DNA of 64,000 nt from Nocardioides plantarum (GCF_006346395.1 NZ_VDMS01000001.1:1488001-1552000); one strand, 5' to 3'. Positions 35,863 to 45,596 are shown, counted from the stretch's first letter. The notes: generated by a model not told the origin, from the letters alone. Program-made: numbers and translations.

Positions 35863-37389
35863 CTAGTGGCGCAGGTCGAGCTGGAGGCCGCCGGTCGGCG
35901 GATCGGTGCCGACGCAGACGGCGATCGAGACCATCTCGTCGGGGTCGAGGCCGAGGACGTCGGCGACGCCGGCCTCGGGGAAGGCACGCATCGGACGCGC
36001 CACGAGGCCGTGCGCGGCGGCGGCGAGGCAGAGCCCCTGGGTGATCCAGCCGGCGGAGACCTGGGCGGCGGTCCAGGCCGCCGGACCGTGCCGCCGGACC
36101 AGGTCCCGCGGGCGCACCGTGAGGAACCACAGGGCCGTCGCCGAGCCGATGCCGCACCCGACGCCGGGGCTGCGCGGATAGCCGTAGACCGCCTCGACGG
36201 CCGCAGCGAGGTGGGCCCCGTCCTGGTGTCCACCGGAGCGCTCGAGGTCGCCACCTGCGGTGAGGCGGTGCAGGCCATCGGCGAGACCGTCGACGTCCTG
36301 CAGGACGACCCGGGCGGTGGTCGCCGCGTGCACGTCGGCGAGAAGGCCGGCCGGCGGCGGGTGCCGCAGCCAGGCCACCGCGTCCCGGACGGCGGCGGCC
36401 GGCACCCGTCGGGGCAGGAGGCTGAACCCGTGCAGCCCCCGCGGCATCCGTCCGGACCCGCGCCGCCACATCGTCTCGGCCCAGGTGGTCGCGGAAGCCG
36501 GCGGCACCAGGTCGTCGGGCACGCCGGCGGGCAACGGCACGGTCGGTCCGGTCACCGGGTGCTCGGCGAGGGCGGCCGCGAGGTCGCGCAGGCACGGGTC
36601 GTCCGTGCGCGGCGGCGGTCGTCGTACGGCGGGGGCGAGGGGCGCGGGGGCCGGCACGGCACCCGCGGTCACCGTCCACGCCGGGCTCCACGAGCCCGGG
36701 TCGTCGAGATCGACGTCGGCGAGCGGGTCGGCGTCGCCCGGCGGCGTCACCCGCAGCGGTACGCCGTGCAGGGTCGCGGCGACGGCGAGCTGGCGCAGCA
36801 CGATGCCGAGCTCGAGGCCGACGAGGCTGCCGCGCATCCAGCCGTAGGACTCGGGGATCGCGGTGTAGCGACCGCTCAGTGTCAGGCTCGGCGCGTCGAC
36901 CGGACCTCTGGCGACCGGCCCCAGGTCGAGGGTCGTCCGGCTCTCCGGGTGCAGGAGCCCGAGCCGGCCCCCGGCCCGCTCGACGGCGCGGACGGGGAAC
37001 AGGCACCGCGCACTGGGGTAGGCGCGGTGGTCGTTGTAGGGGTTGTCGGGGTCGCGCCGGACGGGGCCGAAGGTGGTGACGACGACGTGTCCCCACGCAT
37101 CGAGAGGACCGGCGTCGCCTCCACCTCCGACCCCGCCTGCGTAGGGGCGCTCCGCGAGCCGCGCCGTGGCGCCCGTCGGCCAGGGCCGGCCGGGCCCGGC
37201 CGGCGTACCCCCGGCGAGGTCGCGCCCGAGGTCGTCCTCGACCGGCGCTCCGTCCTGCGGCACCGCCCAGGCCGGGGTGTCCGGGGCGACGTCACCGAGC
37301 GCCGTACGCCACCACCAGCGGTCCTGGAGGATCGGTCCGGCGTCGGCTCGACCAGTGACAAGAGCAGTGCTCTCGAGAGCGGTGCTCAC
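35863..37389 (-). CDS. Nitroreductase-like azoline dehydrogenase (TbtE/SagB type)
   Basis: This 508-residue protein is a nitroreductase-fold oxidase of the TOMM dehydrogenase type, which uses FMN to oxidise thiazolines and oxazolines to thiazoles and oxazoles. The C-terminal half shows the fold best: VYGYPRSPGVGCGIGSATALWFLTV and AAQVSAGWITQGLCLAAAAHGLVARPM. The N-terminal half carries a second, more divergent copy-like region. The GTG start overlaps the YcaO stop in GTGA, with the product required directly after cyclodehydration. The assignment is by fold and context, because the family is divergent. Confidence 0.8.
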   Translation of the reverse strand: MSTALESTALVTGRADAGPILQDRWWWRTALGDVAPDTPAWAVPQDGAPVEDDLGRDLAGGTPAGPGRPWPTGATARLAERPYAGGVGGGGDAGPLDAWGHVVVTTFGPVRRDPDNPYNDHRAYPSARCLFPVRAVERAGGRLGLLHPESRTTLDLGPVARGPVDAPSLTLSGRYTAIPESYGWMRGSLVGLELGIVLRQLAVAATLHGVPLRVTPPGDADPLADVDLDDPGSWSPAWTVTAGAVPAPAPLAPAVRRPPPRTDDPCLRDLAAALAEHPVTGPTVPLPAGVPDDLVPPASATTWAETMWRRGSGRMPRGLHGFSLLPRRVPAAAVRDAVAWLRHPPPAGLLADVHAATTARVVLQDVDGLADGLHRLTAGGDLERSGGHQDGAHLAAAVEAVYGYPRSPGVGCGIGSATALWFLTVRPRDLVRRHGPAAWTAAQVSAGWITQGLCLAAAAHGLVARPMRAFPEAGVADVLGLDPDEMVSIAVCVGTDPPTGGLQLDLRH

Positions 37390-39320
37390 GGGAACGGGTG
37401 GGGGTCGAGGAGCCCGGAGCCGAGGTCGGACGGCGGCGCGTCGGCCAGGACGGCGTCGAGGCGCGCGATGCCCTCGAGTCGCTGGTGGGCCTGGCCGAAG
37501 CACATCGGCACGGTGCCCGGTACGACGGCACGGACGGCGGCGATGCCCTGGTCGCGGTGCTCGCGGGAGGACTGGTCGACCAGCACGACCTCGGGGCAGC
37601 CGGCCGCGGCGAAGCGGTCGCCGACGAGGTGGAGCAGCCCGCGGACGTCGCCGCCGGCCTCGCGGGCGACGGCGTCGGGCCAGCCGGGGAAGGCCTCGGC
37701 CAGGGTGGTCGTGGGACCGCCGAGGCAGGCCGCGGCCCGGGGCGCGGTCTCGGGCACGGAGTAGTAGCGGACGTGGTCCTCGAGCTCGAGGACCTGCCAC
37801 GGGTCGGCCAGCATCGGGGCCACGGTGTCGGGCGTCCAGTCGACCGGGTTGGTCACCAGCTGGGCGACCTCGCGCAGCGCGCTGCGCACCGCGGCGACGG
37901 GGTCGATGCCCGACCCGGCCGAGGAGTACGACGCCGGGAAGGTGCCGTCGGGTCGCAGCGCGAGCACCCAGACGACGGGGACGGCGACGTCCTGGGTGGC
38001 GACGAGCACGTGCACGTCGTAGCCGCGGCCGTTGACCAGCCGGGTCATCGCGCGCACGGCGTCGTCGTCGATGCTCGCGACCGGGACGCTCGGCAACGGG
38101 CGGCGCCGGTGCCAGGCGAGCTGGAAGGCGTCGCGCTCGGCCACCTCGAACAGGGCGTGCACCGCGGCCTCCTCCACCGACGAGCCCACGGCGCAGCCGC
38201 TGGACGACTCCAGGAAGCAGCGCCGCGGGCGCCGGTCGTCGGCCCGCGAGGCGCGGACGTCGTGACGGTGGCGGTAGTCGTACTGGTAGAACGCCAGGTC
38301 GGCCGGCACGAGGCGCGGGCGACCGGTGGCGAGGTCGTGGCCCCAGACCCAGTCGATCGGCAGGTCGGGGTCGAACGGCTCGACCCGGCTGGTCGGGTGG
38401 GCCAGCTGGGCGGCGGAGTAGCGCCCGAGACGACGCGGGTCGACGGCGTGCGCCTCGACCTCGGTGAGGCTGCGGTCGGTGACGGTGGCGACGTCGTACG
38501 GGAAGCCGGCGAGCCGCTCGTAGGCCTCCAGCACCGCCACCGAGCGGGTGCCGGCGAAGCGCAGGGACCGGCCGTGGCCCATCACCGGGGACCCCGCGAC
38601 GACGGCCATGCTCATCGCGAAGGGGGCGTGGGACTCGCGCAGCACCCGGCGCACCGGGCCGAAGCGGTCGTCGACCACGCGGGCCTCGAGCGTCGTCTCG
38701 TCGAGCAGGTGGCTGGGGTGCGCGCCCCGTGAGGCGTCGGCAGGGTCGGCGGGGACCGCGGCCAGCTCGAGCGGGGACGGTACGACGACGTCGGGCGACT
38801 CCGCGGGCGGGGCGTGGCAGATCGCGCAGGCGACGCTGCGGGCGATCCGGTGGCGGCGCAGCCCGTCGAGGCCGACGGCGAGCAGCTCGCCCGGGCGCAG
38901 CGGGTCGGTCGCGAGCAGCAGGGCGGCGCCGGCGAGCAGGTCGGGCAGGGCCGGGTGGGTCGGTGCGTCCGCGGCGGTCCTCGAGACGCCGGCGTGGGCC
39001 TCGAGCGGGTGGTCGAGGACCTGGCGCAGCCGGGCCTCGGCGCACCCGGCGCAGGCGGTGCACCCGGCGTCCGTGTCGGGCTCGTGGTGCGGGCCGACCA
39101 GGACCTCGTCGGCGGCGACGCGCACGGAGACGTGAGGACGGCCGGTCCGGCGCGAGACGTCGTGGGCGGCGCGCTCGGCGGCGAGGTCGAACCCGTGGTG
39201 GACCGTGACGTCGGCGTCGCCGTGGGTCGCGACGGCGGCGGTCAGGTCCGCCAGCGCCTCGGCCAGCGCGTCGGTGCGCCCATCGGTGCGCGCATCGGCA
39301 CGCACGGCCAGGGTGGTCAT
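37386..39320 (-). CDS. YcaO cyclodehydratase of a thiopeptide/TOMM cluster (TbtG-like)
   Basis: This 644-residue protein has an N-terminal region with a CTACAGCAEAR cysteine motif (around residue 90), as seen in thiopeptide YcaO fusions. A YcaO ATP-binding domain follows from about residue 250. Visible YcaO elements are GRSLRFAGTRSVAVLEAYER, ESSSGCAVGSSVEEAAVHALFEVAERDAF and the proline-rich end DPHPFP. The enzyme phosphorylates backbone amides so that Cys or Ser/Thr side chains cyclise to azolines. The ATG overlaps the F-protein stop in ATGA. It needs its partner F protein to find the precursor leader. Confidence 0.92.
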   Translation of the reverse strand: MTTLAVRADARTDGRTDALAEALADLTAAVATHGDADVTVHHGFDLAAERAAHDVSRRTGRPHVSVRVAADEVLVGPHHEPDTDAGCTACAGCAEARLRQVLDHPLEAHAGVSRTAADAPTHPALPDLLAGAALLLATDPLRPGELLAVGLDGLRRHRIARSVACAICHAPPAESPDVVVPSPLELAAVPADPADASRGAHPSHLLDETTLEARVVDDRFGPVRRVLRESHAPFAMSMAVVAGSPVMGHGRSLRFAGTRSVAVLEAYERLAGFPYDVATVTDRSLTEVEAHAVDPRRLGRYSAAQLAHPTSRVEPFDPDLPIDWVWGHDLATGRPRLVPADLAFYQYDYRHRHDVRASRADDRRPRRCFLESSSGCAVGSSVEEAAVHALFEVAERDAFQLAWHRRRPLPSVPVASIDDDAVRAMTRLVNGRGYDVHVLVATQDVAVPVVWVLALRPDGTFPASYSSAGSGIDPVAAVRSALREVAQLVTNPVDWTPDTVAPMLADPWQVLELEDHVRYYSVPETAPRAAACLGGPTTTLAEAFPGWPDAVAREAGGDVRGLLHLVGDRFAAAGCPEVVLVDQSSREHRDQGIAAVRAVVPGTVPMCFGQAHQRLEGIARLDAVLADAPPSDLGSGLLDPHPFP

Positions 39321-40813
39321 CGCGCACCTGCGTCGAGGCGGACAGGCCCGGACCAGAGCGCGACGTCGTCGGGGCCGGGAAGCACGGGATCGTCCACCGC
39401 GCGCACGCCGAGCACCGACAGGCCCTCGGCGTCGCAGAGCGCGAGCACCTCGTCGGCCAGCGCGACGACCTGGTCGTCGGTGGCGCGGGACAGGGCGTCG
39501 GTGCCGAGCGGGGCGACGTACGACGGCTCGCTCGCCCGGGCAGCCCCGGCTGCCGCGGCGGCCTCGGTGGCCTCGGTGGCGGCCTGGACGAGGGCGCCGA
39601 CGTCGTCCGCGGCCTCGTCCGCGCTGGGCGCCCAGGCGGCGTGGTCGTCCCGGGTCGCCAGCGTCCAGCCCGTGCCGGGGGCGGCCCGCTCGCCCAGGGC
39701 CCGGAGGGCGCCGTCGAGGAGCCAGCGGAGCCGGGTGGTCCCGGCGGCGCCGGCCTCGCCACCGGCGTCCCGGCGCATCTGCAGCGCGAGAGCGAGGGCG
39801 ACCTGCTCCTGGTCGGCGCCGGCGACCACCCGGGCCGGGCCCTCGTGGGCGACGGCGACGCCGTGGCGCAGGGCGGTCGGCAGCTGCGGCAGGTCGAGGC
39901 CGCCGCGGGCGTCGTGGCCGCCGGTCCAGGGGGCGGCGGTGCTCTCGACGAGGGCGCGAAGCGTCGCGGGGTCGGGTGCGGTCTCGGGGACGGCGTCCCG
40001 CTCGAGCCGGTGCAGGTCACCGGCGGGGCGGGCGGGCGGGGGGACGACCGTCTCCGCGCGGGCCTCGCGGCCGCTCACGACGACGGCTCTCGTGTCGGCC
40101 TCCGGGTCGGCAGCGCGGAGCGCGTCGACGGCCAGCACCACGGCGTACCCGGCAGCGACGAGGTCGGCGCCCGGTCGCGGGAGCGGGCCGCGGTCGAGTC
40201 GGGGGGCCCAGGCCTGCACCCGGCGCCACAGGTCGGAGGTCGCGGCGTCGACCGGCCGCACCTCGACCAGGGCGACGTCGTCGGTCAGGCGGACGAGCAC
40301 CTGGCGCGCGTCGTCGAGGACGAGCACCAGGTCGGCATCCACGCCGGAGCCGGGCGACGCAACCACGCGGCCGACCCCGGCGCGGAGCAGCCCCCGGCGT
40401 ACGGCGTCGGCGGCGGCACCGTCGCCGCGCACCCGCACGGTGGTGGCCTGCAGCCGGGCGAAGGTGGCGTAGGGGTCGGCGTCGACGGCCTCGAGGTGCG
40501 CGATCGCCTCGGCGTGCTCGGCGCGGACGGCGGCGGACGGCGCGGCCACGGTGAGCGCGTCGAGGTCGAGCAGCAGGTCGTGGTCGAGCAGCTGGCTCAC
40601 GAGGGCCCGCACCAGCGGCCGGGCGGGCTCGCCACCGAGCTCGCCGACCAGCGCGTCCTCGTCGGCGCCCGCGAGCAGCGTCGGCACGAGGGCGTCGAGC
40701 GCGAGGGCGAGGACGTCGGAGCCGCGCAGCGAGAGCTCGCCCGCGGCGCCGCTGACGTGGACACCGCCGGGGACGGGGGCGTGGTGCAGGCCGGGCCTGG
40801 CTCTGACGGGCAT
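39317..40813 (-). CDS. Ocin-ThiF-like F protein with leader-binding (RRE) domain (TbtF-like)
   Basis: This 498-residue protein matches in size and position the F proteins that deliver thiopeptide precursors to YcaO. The N-terminal 90 residues look like a winged-helix RRE (SLRGSDVLALALDALVPTLL...LVSQLLDHDLL), and the rest is a divergent ThiF/E1-like fold with many Val/Ala-rich strands. No catalytic cysteine or zinc motif of true E1 enzymes is obvious. It overlaps YcaO (ATGA) and starts one base after the LanB stop (TGAGATG), so the three proteins are made in fixed ratio. Confidence 0.82.
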   Translation of the reverse strand: MPVRARPGLHHAPVPGGVHVSGAAGELSLRGSDVLALALDALVPTLLAGADEDALVGELGGEPARPLVRALVSQLLDHDLLLDLDALTVAAPSAAVRAEHAEAIAHLEAVDADPYATFARLQATTVRVRGDGAAADAVRRGLLRAGVGRVVASPGSGVDADLVLVLDDARQVLVRLTDDVALVEVRPVDAATSDLWRRVQAWAPRLDRGPLPRPGADLVAAGYAVVLAVDALRAADPEADTRAVVVSGREARAETVVPPPARPAGDLHRLERDAVPETAPDPATLRALVESTAAPWTGGHDARGGLDLPQLPTALRHGVAVAHEGPARVVAGADQEQVALALALQMRRDAGGEAGAAGTTRLRWLLDGALRALGERAAPGTGWTLATRDDHAAWAPSADEAADDVGALVQAATEATEAAAAAGAARASEPSYVAPLGTDALSRATDDQVVALADEVLALCDAEGLSVLGVRAVDDPVLPGPDDVALWSGPVRLDAGAR

Positions 40814-40814
40814 C

Positions 40815-43481
40815 TCAGCGCTCCTCGGTGGTGGCGGTGGCGGTGGCGGTGCCGTAGCGGAACTCGTCGCCGGGACGCTGCACGACCTCGACGACCCACT
40901 CGGTGGCGTGCGGCGACTCCTCGACGCCGGGTGCGGCCTCCTCGAGGAAGCTCACGGTGTCCTGCGCGCGGCGGTCGAGCATCCGGGGCAGGGCGTGGAC
41001 GGCGACGGCGCTCGCCAGGTCGAGGTACTGCGGCTTGTTGCGCAGCCGGAAGTCCTGCGACTCGGCGGTCACGGCCGAGTCGGGACCGGTGTCGCGCGGG
41101 ACGGTCTTGAGCACGACCTCGGCCGGGACGTCGTGAGCCGCGCGCCACCGGGTCAGCTCGACGAGCCGGCCCGCGTCGTCGTCGCCCCGACGCAGGGCCT
41201 CGTCGAGGTCGGGGCCGGGGTACCAGCGGCGCCGGGCGACCACGACGTCGCCGACGGTGATCCGCGGGAGACCCAGGGTGCGGTCGTGCAGCTCGGGGTG
41301 CGCGGCGTGCCACTGGTCGGGAAGGCTGTTGTAGAGCCGGCCGGTCATGGTGAGCCCGGAGGCGACCGACAGCGCCGGCGGGTAGAGCCCCGGGTGGCCG
41401 CCGCCGAGGGGCAGCACCCGCAGGCGGGCGCCGACGGCGGGATCGACGACCGCGAGGCGGCCGTCCTCGACGCGGAGCCGGAGCCGGTGCCAGTCCTCGG
41501 GGTCGAGTCCGTCCTCGAGCACGCGCGGGTGGGCGTTGACGTTGAGGCCGTGCAGGGCGCGGTCCTCGACGACGCGGGTGCGCTGGTCACCGGGCTCGTC
41601 GTAGACGTGGTGCAGGCGGGCGCGGAGCAGCGCGGTCGCCCGGCCGCCGACGGCGGCGTCGGCGCCGAGGAAGCGGGACAGCAGCATCCCGTGCCCGGGC
41701 AGGCCGTCGTTGAGCACGAGCCGGTCTCCCGTGCGCTGCACCAGGACGCCGTACGACAGCGGGGTCTGGCGGAGGACGACCGGCAGGCCGGCGAGCAGGG
41801 CGCGTACGGCGTCGGGCTCGAGCCGCAGCTCGTCGTCGCCGGCGGCCACGACCTCGTCGAGGCCGGCGTGGACCGCGGCGGTGACGTCGCGGCGCAGCGT
41901 GGTGAGCGCGACGACCACAGCACGGGTGGCGTCGTCGACGTCGCCCAGGTCTGTGAGGGCGCGGTCGACGGCGTCCGGGTCGGAGCCGGCGGCGGCCAGG
42001 GCCTCGGCCGTCGCGGTGACGTCGCCGACGATCGCGCCGGCGTGCTCGACGAGCCCGATCTCGGCGTCGGGGCCGAAGCGGCGCACGACGAGCCCGGGCA
42101 TGACCGAGCGGACGTCGTGGAGCCAGTCGAACACCGACAGCAGCCCGACGGCGGGGCCGAGGTCGCCGAGGGCGGTGGCCCAGGTGTCGGGGTCGACGCG
42201 GACGGGCGGGACGACGAGGTCCTCGTGCACGGGCACCCGGGCCGGGCGCCCGCTGCGGGCGCTGAGCGCGGCGAGGCCCTGCTCGAGGCGGGCCAGCACG
42301 TCGCGCTCCCCCGGCTCGCGGTCGGCGAAGGCGGCGAGCGCGGCGCGCACCTCGGCCACGATCCCGCCGGCCCCCGGGTCGGCGGCGACGGCGCCGGCGA
42401 GGAGCCGGTCGATGTCGTCCCAGCGGTCCTCGGGGTCGGCGTACCGGCAGACGATGCCGCGGCGGGCGGCCTCGTCGAGGAAGGTCCGGGCCAGCTCGGG
42501 GTCGTCGGTGGCGGCGGCGAGCACGGCGAGCAGGTCGTCGGTACGCCGCGGACCGAGGCGGACGGCGTCGACGAGGACGCCGAGCAGGCCGGCGACGCCG
42601 ACCGCCATCCGGGTGATGCCGTCGGCACCCTGGCCGAGGAAGAACAGCCGGTCGCCCTCGACGACGGCGGTGGGCGGCAGGCCGCACCAGGCGGCCTGCG
42701 GGTCGAGCCCGCCGACGAGGTAGGCGAGCATCACGCGGTCGAGCGAGGGGTACGCCGAGGCGCCGGCCGGGGTGACCGTACTCGGGTCGAGCGCGCCGTC
42801 GCCGGCCCGACCGGGCACGGCGAGCGAGACGGCGGTGAAGCGCGACAGCGGACTGGTGCGGACGGCGGCGCGGGTGAGGTACTGCAGCAGGCCGCGCTCG
42901 GACTTGCGGTGCCGCGACGTCGGCTCGTCGCCGCGGTCGAGCACCTCGCGGTAGCGCTCGGCCTGGGTGGCGACCTGCGGGGCGACGAGGTCGAGCGAGC
43001 GGCGCAGGTCGGGGTGGCCGACCTGGTCGGCGAGCACGACGCGCTCGCGCTGCGCGGCGGCGTCGAGGGTCGTGGCGACCGCGGCGACGAGCTCGTCGCG
43101 GCGTGCCCGGGCGGCGGTCCAGTCGGCGATCAGGTCGGCGGTCGTGCCCGTCGAGTCGGCCGAGGGGTTGCGGTCGCGGTGGACGGCACGACGCAGCGCG
43201 ACCAGCTCACGGCGGGCGTCGGGGTCGGTGGTCTCGCCGACGAGGGCGTGGAGGGCGTCGCTGGTGGTCGCGGTGGTGGCGGAGTGGGCCTGCTCGGCGA
43301 CGACGAGCGAGGCGAGGAGCGCGCGCAGCTCGGGGTCGGCGAGGCGGACCCGGACGAGCGGGTTGGTGCGCAGGAACCAGAGCCCGTCGGTGACGGCGCG
43401 GCGGTCGGCCGGGTCGACCGCGGTGGTGGTCATCGTGGCGTCCGGGGTCGTGCGGAGCTCGACGAGGTCGGGGCCGATCAT
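40815..43481 (-). CDS. Lantibiotic dehydratase, glutamylation subunit (TbtB/LanB-like)
   Basis: This 888-residue protein is the N-terminal-type LanB enzyme, which glutamylates Ser/Thr of the precursor from glutamyl-tRNA. Typical stretches are FLRTNPLVRVRLADPELR at the N-terminus, ERGLLQYLTRAAVRTSPLSRFTAVSLAV, and RVLEDGLDPEDWHRLRLRV with PEVVLKTVPRDTG towards the end. The elimination domain is a separate gene, as in thiopeptide systems. The ATG at 43481 (MIGPDLVEL) lies four bases after the upstream stop; a start 11 codons earlier would overlap that gene. Confidence 0.92.
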   Translation of the reverse strand: MIGPDLVELRTTPDATMTTTAVDPADRRAVTDGLWFLRTNPLVRVRLADPELRALLASLVVAEQAHSATTATTSDALHALVGETTDPDARRELVALRRAVHRDRNPSADSTGTTADLIADWTAARARRDELVAAVATTLDAAAQRERVVLADQVGHPDLRRSLDLVAPQVATQAERYREVLDRGDEPTSRHRKSERGLLQYLTRAAVRTSPLSRFTAVSLAVPGRAGDGALDPSTVTPAGASAYPSLDRVMLAYLVGGLDPQAAWCGLPPTAVVEGDRLFFLGQGADGITRMAVGVAGLLGVLVDAVRLGPRRTDDLLAVLAAATDDPELARTFLDEAARRGIVCRYADPEDRWDDIDRLLAGAVAADPGAGGIVAEVRAALAAFADREPGERDVLARLEQGLAALSARSGRPARVPVHEDLVVPPVRVDPDTWATALGDLGPAVGLLSVFDWLHDVRSVMPGLVVRRFGPDAEIGLVEHAGAIVGDVTATAEALAAAGSDPDAVDRALTDLGDVDDATRAVVVALTTLRRDVTAAVHAGLDEVVAAGDDELRLEPDAVRALLAGLPVVLRQTPLSYGVLVQRTGDRLVLNDGLPGHGMLLSRFLGADAAVGGRATALLRARLHHVYDEPGDQRTRVVEDRALHGLNVNAHPRVLEDGLDPEDWHRLRLRVEDGRLAVVDPAVGARLRVLPLGGGHPGLYPPALSVASGLTMTGRLYNSLPDQWHAAHPELHDRTLGLPRITVGDVVVARRRWYPGPDLDEALRRGDDDAGRLVELTRWRAAHDVPAEVVLKTVPRDTGPDSAVTAESQDFRLRNKPQYLDLASAVAVHALPRMLDRRAQDTVSFLEEAAPGVEESPHATEWVVEVVQRPGDEFRYGTATATATTEER

Positions 43482-43485
43482 CGTG

Positions 43486-44610
43486 CTAGCCACGGACGGC
43501 CACCATCCCCTCATCGGCCGGCTGGTCGGCGGCGCCGAGCCGGTCGCGCCAGGTGCTGCAGAGCTCCTCGTCGACGGCGCGGGCGACGGCGTAGCAGGTG
43601 TAGTAGCGCTGCATGGGCGGCACGTCGAGCACCGGCAGCTGCTCGTAGACCAGGTTGACCAGGAGCCGGTAGCCGGTGAACCAGCCGCCGTGGCTCGCCT
43701 CGACGCCGGCGGCGTGGACGGTGCGGTGGAAGTCGGTGTCGGGCTGCGAGCCGGTCGGTCCCTGGGCGGCGGCGCCGGGCGGTCCGAGGTGGCTGACGTC
43801 GTCGGAGCCGCTGACGGCGTCGAGCATCGCGCCGGTGACGGTGCCGCGCGACACGGCGCCGTCGACGACGCCGGAGCAGTAGCCCAGGGCGTTGCGCCAC
43901 GAGGCGGCGACGCTGTCGGTGCTCCCGGAGATCCGGGCGCGGACGACGTCGCGGAAGACCTCGGCCTCGCCCGCGTAGCGGCGCTCGAACGCCGGACGCA
44001 CGTCGGCGGTCGGCGCGGTCCAGGCGAAGAAGCCCTCGGCGTGGGAGTGCAGCGAGAAGACGCCGTACCCGATGCCGAGCGTGTGCACGTCGACCATCGC
44101 GGTCAGGATCTCCGCGACGCGGCGTACGGCGTTGCCGGGGTTGACCGCGATGCAGTTCAGGGTGGCGGCGAGGGGCACGCCGAGGGTGCTGCCGCAGACC
44201 AGCCGCAGCTCGTCGAGCGCAGGCTCGCCGGTGCCGACCTCGGCCGCGGTCAGCACCTGGACCTCGCCGTGGCGGCGCATCGGCAGGTACGGCGGCGGCA
44301 CCGACTCGAGCCGGCCGAGCTCCCGCGCCATGGGCAGGTAGTCGGCCTCGGTGACGGCGTCCTCGGGAGCCGGCGCCGGGCCGGGATCCACGCTCTGCGC
44401 CAGCTGCTGGAGCCGCTCAGGCGTCGCGCCGTCGACGACCAGGTCGACGTGCGGGCCGTGGAGCCAGCCGCGCCGCAGGTGCGCCAACCGGCGTCCCCCG
44501 TCGCGTGCCTGCTCCCAGGCCGGTACGGCGTACTGCGCCAACCACGCCTGCGTGATCGGGGCCCGGCTGTAGATCCGCACCCCTCCGGGGCCGGTGTCGA
44601 GACTGGTCAC
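43486..44610 (-). CDS. Thiopeptide pyridine synthase candidate (TbtD/TclM-like)
   Basis: This 374-residue protein resembles thiopeptide maturation pyridine synthases, which join two dehydroalanines by formal [4+2] cycloaddition and expel the leader. WLHGPHVDLVVDG mimics the GPHLRLR strand of LanB C-terminal domains, and GGWFTGYRLLVNLVYEQLPVLDVPPMQRYYTCYAVARAVDEEL forms the helical end (positions about 310-355). It is the first gene of the operon; the GTG start follows GGGAGGA. If correct, the product is a true thiopeptide macrocycle rather than a linear azole peptide. Confidence 0.78.
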   Translation of the reverse strand: MTSLDTGPGGVRIYSRAPITQAWLAQYAVPAWEQARDGGRRLAHLRRGWLHGPHVDLVVDGATPERLQQLAQSVDPGPAPAPEDAVTEADYLPMARELGRLESVPPPYLPMRRHGEVQVLTAAEVGTGEPALDELRLVCGSTLGVPLAATLNCIAVNPGNAVRRVAEILTAMVDVHTLGIGYGVFSLHSHAEGFFAWTAPTADVRPAFERRYAGEAEVFRDVVRARISGSTDSVAASWRNALGYCSGVVDGAVSRGTVTGAMLDAVSGSDDVSHLGPPGAAAQGPTGSQPDTDFHRTVHAAGVEASHGGWFTGYRLLVNLVYEQLPVLDVPPMQRYYTCYAVARAVDEELCSTWRDRLGAADQPADEGMVAVRG

Positions 44611-44710
44611 TGTCGTCCTCCCGCTCCGCGGCGACCGGTCCCGGCCACCACGCTCCGATCCCGACCCTCACCGCTCGACGCCACCCTCCCGACCCGACGA
44701 CCGGCGGACC

Positions 44711-44724
44711 ATGACAGCTGTCAC
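44711..44724. promoter_or_regulatory. Inverted repeat ATGAC-AGCT-GTCAC before the thiopeptide operon
   Basis: The site CATGGT-side core TGACAGCTGTCA is a perfect 12-bp palindrome, about 100 bases upstream of the pyridine-synthase start. It differs by one base from the CATGAC-N4-GTCATG sites before the precursor gene and the oxidase operon, with the same 4-base spacer. Confidence 0.65.
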
Positions 44725-44788
44725 CCGCCCGGTGACATCCCCACGCTCGACGCCACCGCAGCCGCAGAGCCCAACCCACCCCAACGCC

Positions 44789-44896
44789 GGCTGAGGTGCG
44801 AGGGCCCCCAGGCCCGAGCCTCGAAGCCCCCGCAACCGGCAGCCCCAACCCCATCGAACGCCGGTCGAGGAGGCCGCCCGCGGCCGTCTCGAGACC
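44789..44896 (+). repeat. Dispersed intergenic repeat, copy 3
   Basis: CGGCTGAGGTGCGAGG...GAGCCTCGAAGCCCCCGCA, followed by CGGTCGAGG and GTCTCGAGACC, matches the family seen at 6393-6470. Confidence 0.6.
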
Positions 44897-44964
44897 ACCG
44901 GGCCGACACGGCCGACCCACCCTGGCCACTCCCGGCCAGGCACCAACTCCCCCCACCACCGGGG

Positions 44965-44992
44965 TTGCACCGAGCCCCAGCACGCCTAGCGT
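44965..44992 (+). promoter_or_regulatory. Leaderless promoter TTGCAC-N16-TAGCGT
   Basis: A -35 (44965-44970) and a -10 (44987-44992) with a 16-base spacer end seven bases before the ATG at 45000. Confidence 0.65.
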
Positions 44993-44999
44993 GAACGGC

Positions 45000-45596
45000 A
45001 TGACCCTCGCCCACCCCGTCACCCGCGTCGACGCAGCCGACCCGACCTGCACCACCCTCGACGAGGGCCTGCGGGTCCGCGGGGTGATGATCCTGTCGAT
45101 CTTCGCCGTCGTCTGGACCGTGGTCGCTGCCTCGGGGCTCTCCGAGACCGACGCCTCAGCAGGAGCCATCCCCACCGTCGTCGTCGGCGTACTGGTGGCG
45201 CTCGCGCTGATCGTGACCGCCCGCCGCAAGGCCCACGACCCCGTCATCGCCCGCGTCCGCCACCTCCCCACCTGGTGGTCCCGCGGCGTCGGCGCCGTCA
45301 ACATCGGCCAGGTCGTCGTCATCCTCGCCGCGGTGATCGGCCTGTCGCGCGCCGACCAGACCGCCTACATCCCAGCCGCCGTCGCCGTCGTCGTCGGCCT
45401 GCACTTCCTCCCCCTGGCCACCGCCTTCGACCAGCCCCAGTACCGCACCACGGCACTCCTGCTCGTCCTCGTCGGCCTGGCCGGCGCAGGGCTCGTGCTG
45501 GCCGGCGCCGAAAACGTCGTTGTCCAGGCCGCTGTCGGGTACGCGAGCGCCGTCGCCCTGTGGGCCTCGGCTGCACACGTCGCTACGCGCAACTGA
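45000..45596 (+). CDS. Small integral membrane protein of unknown function
   Basis: This 198-residue protein has about six hydrophobic helices (VMILSIFAVVWTVVAASGL, IPTVVVGVLVALALIV, GQVVVILAAVIGL, AAVAVVVGLHFLPLA, LLLVLVGLAGAGLVLA and a last one). I do not recognise the family. It is divergent from the thiopeptide operon and carries its own leaderless promoter. It might serve in self-protection or be unrelated to the cluster; no motif decides this. It is the last clearly high-GC gene before the lower-GC insert. Confidence 0.8.
   Translation: MTLAHPVTRVDAADPTCTTLDEGLRVRGVMILSIFAVVWTVVAASGLSETDASAGAIPTVVVGVLVALALIVTARRKAHDPVIARVRHLPTWWSRGVGAVNIGQVVVILAAVIGLSRADQTAYIPAAVAVVVGLHFLPLATAFDQPQYRTTALLLVLVGLAGAGLVLAGAENVVVQAAVGYASAVALWASAAHVATRN

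Larger units (their letters stand above)
44611..44999. other. 389-base promoter and repeat region before the thiopeptide operon
   Basis: No gene is seen; in particular no precursor peptide was found on either strand. It holds the operator-like inverted repeat at 44711-44724, a copy of the dispersed repeat family (44789-44896) and the promoter of the divergent membrane protein gene. Confidence 0.6.

Noticed and set aside
40815..44610. Calling the operon a class I lanthipeptide cluster
   Set aside because: There is no LanC cyclase, and YcaO, F-protein and dehydrogenase genes are present, which fits a thiopeptide instead.
44611..44999. Search for a precursor peptide directly upstream of the thiopeptide operon
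   Set aside because: Short frames exist on both strands, but none has an acidic leader followed by a Ser/Thr/Cys-rich core.
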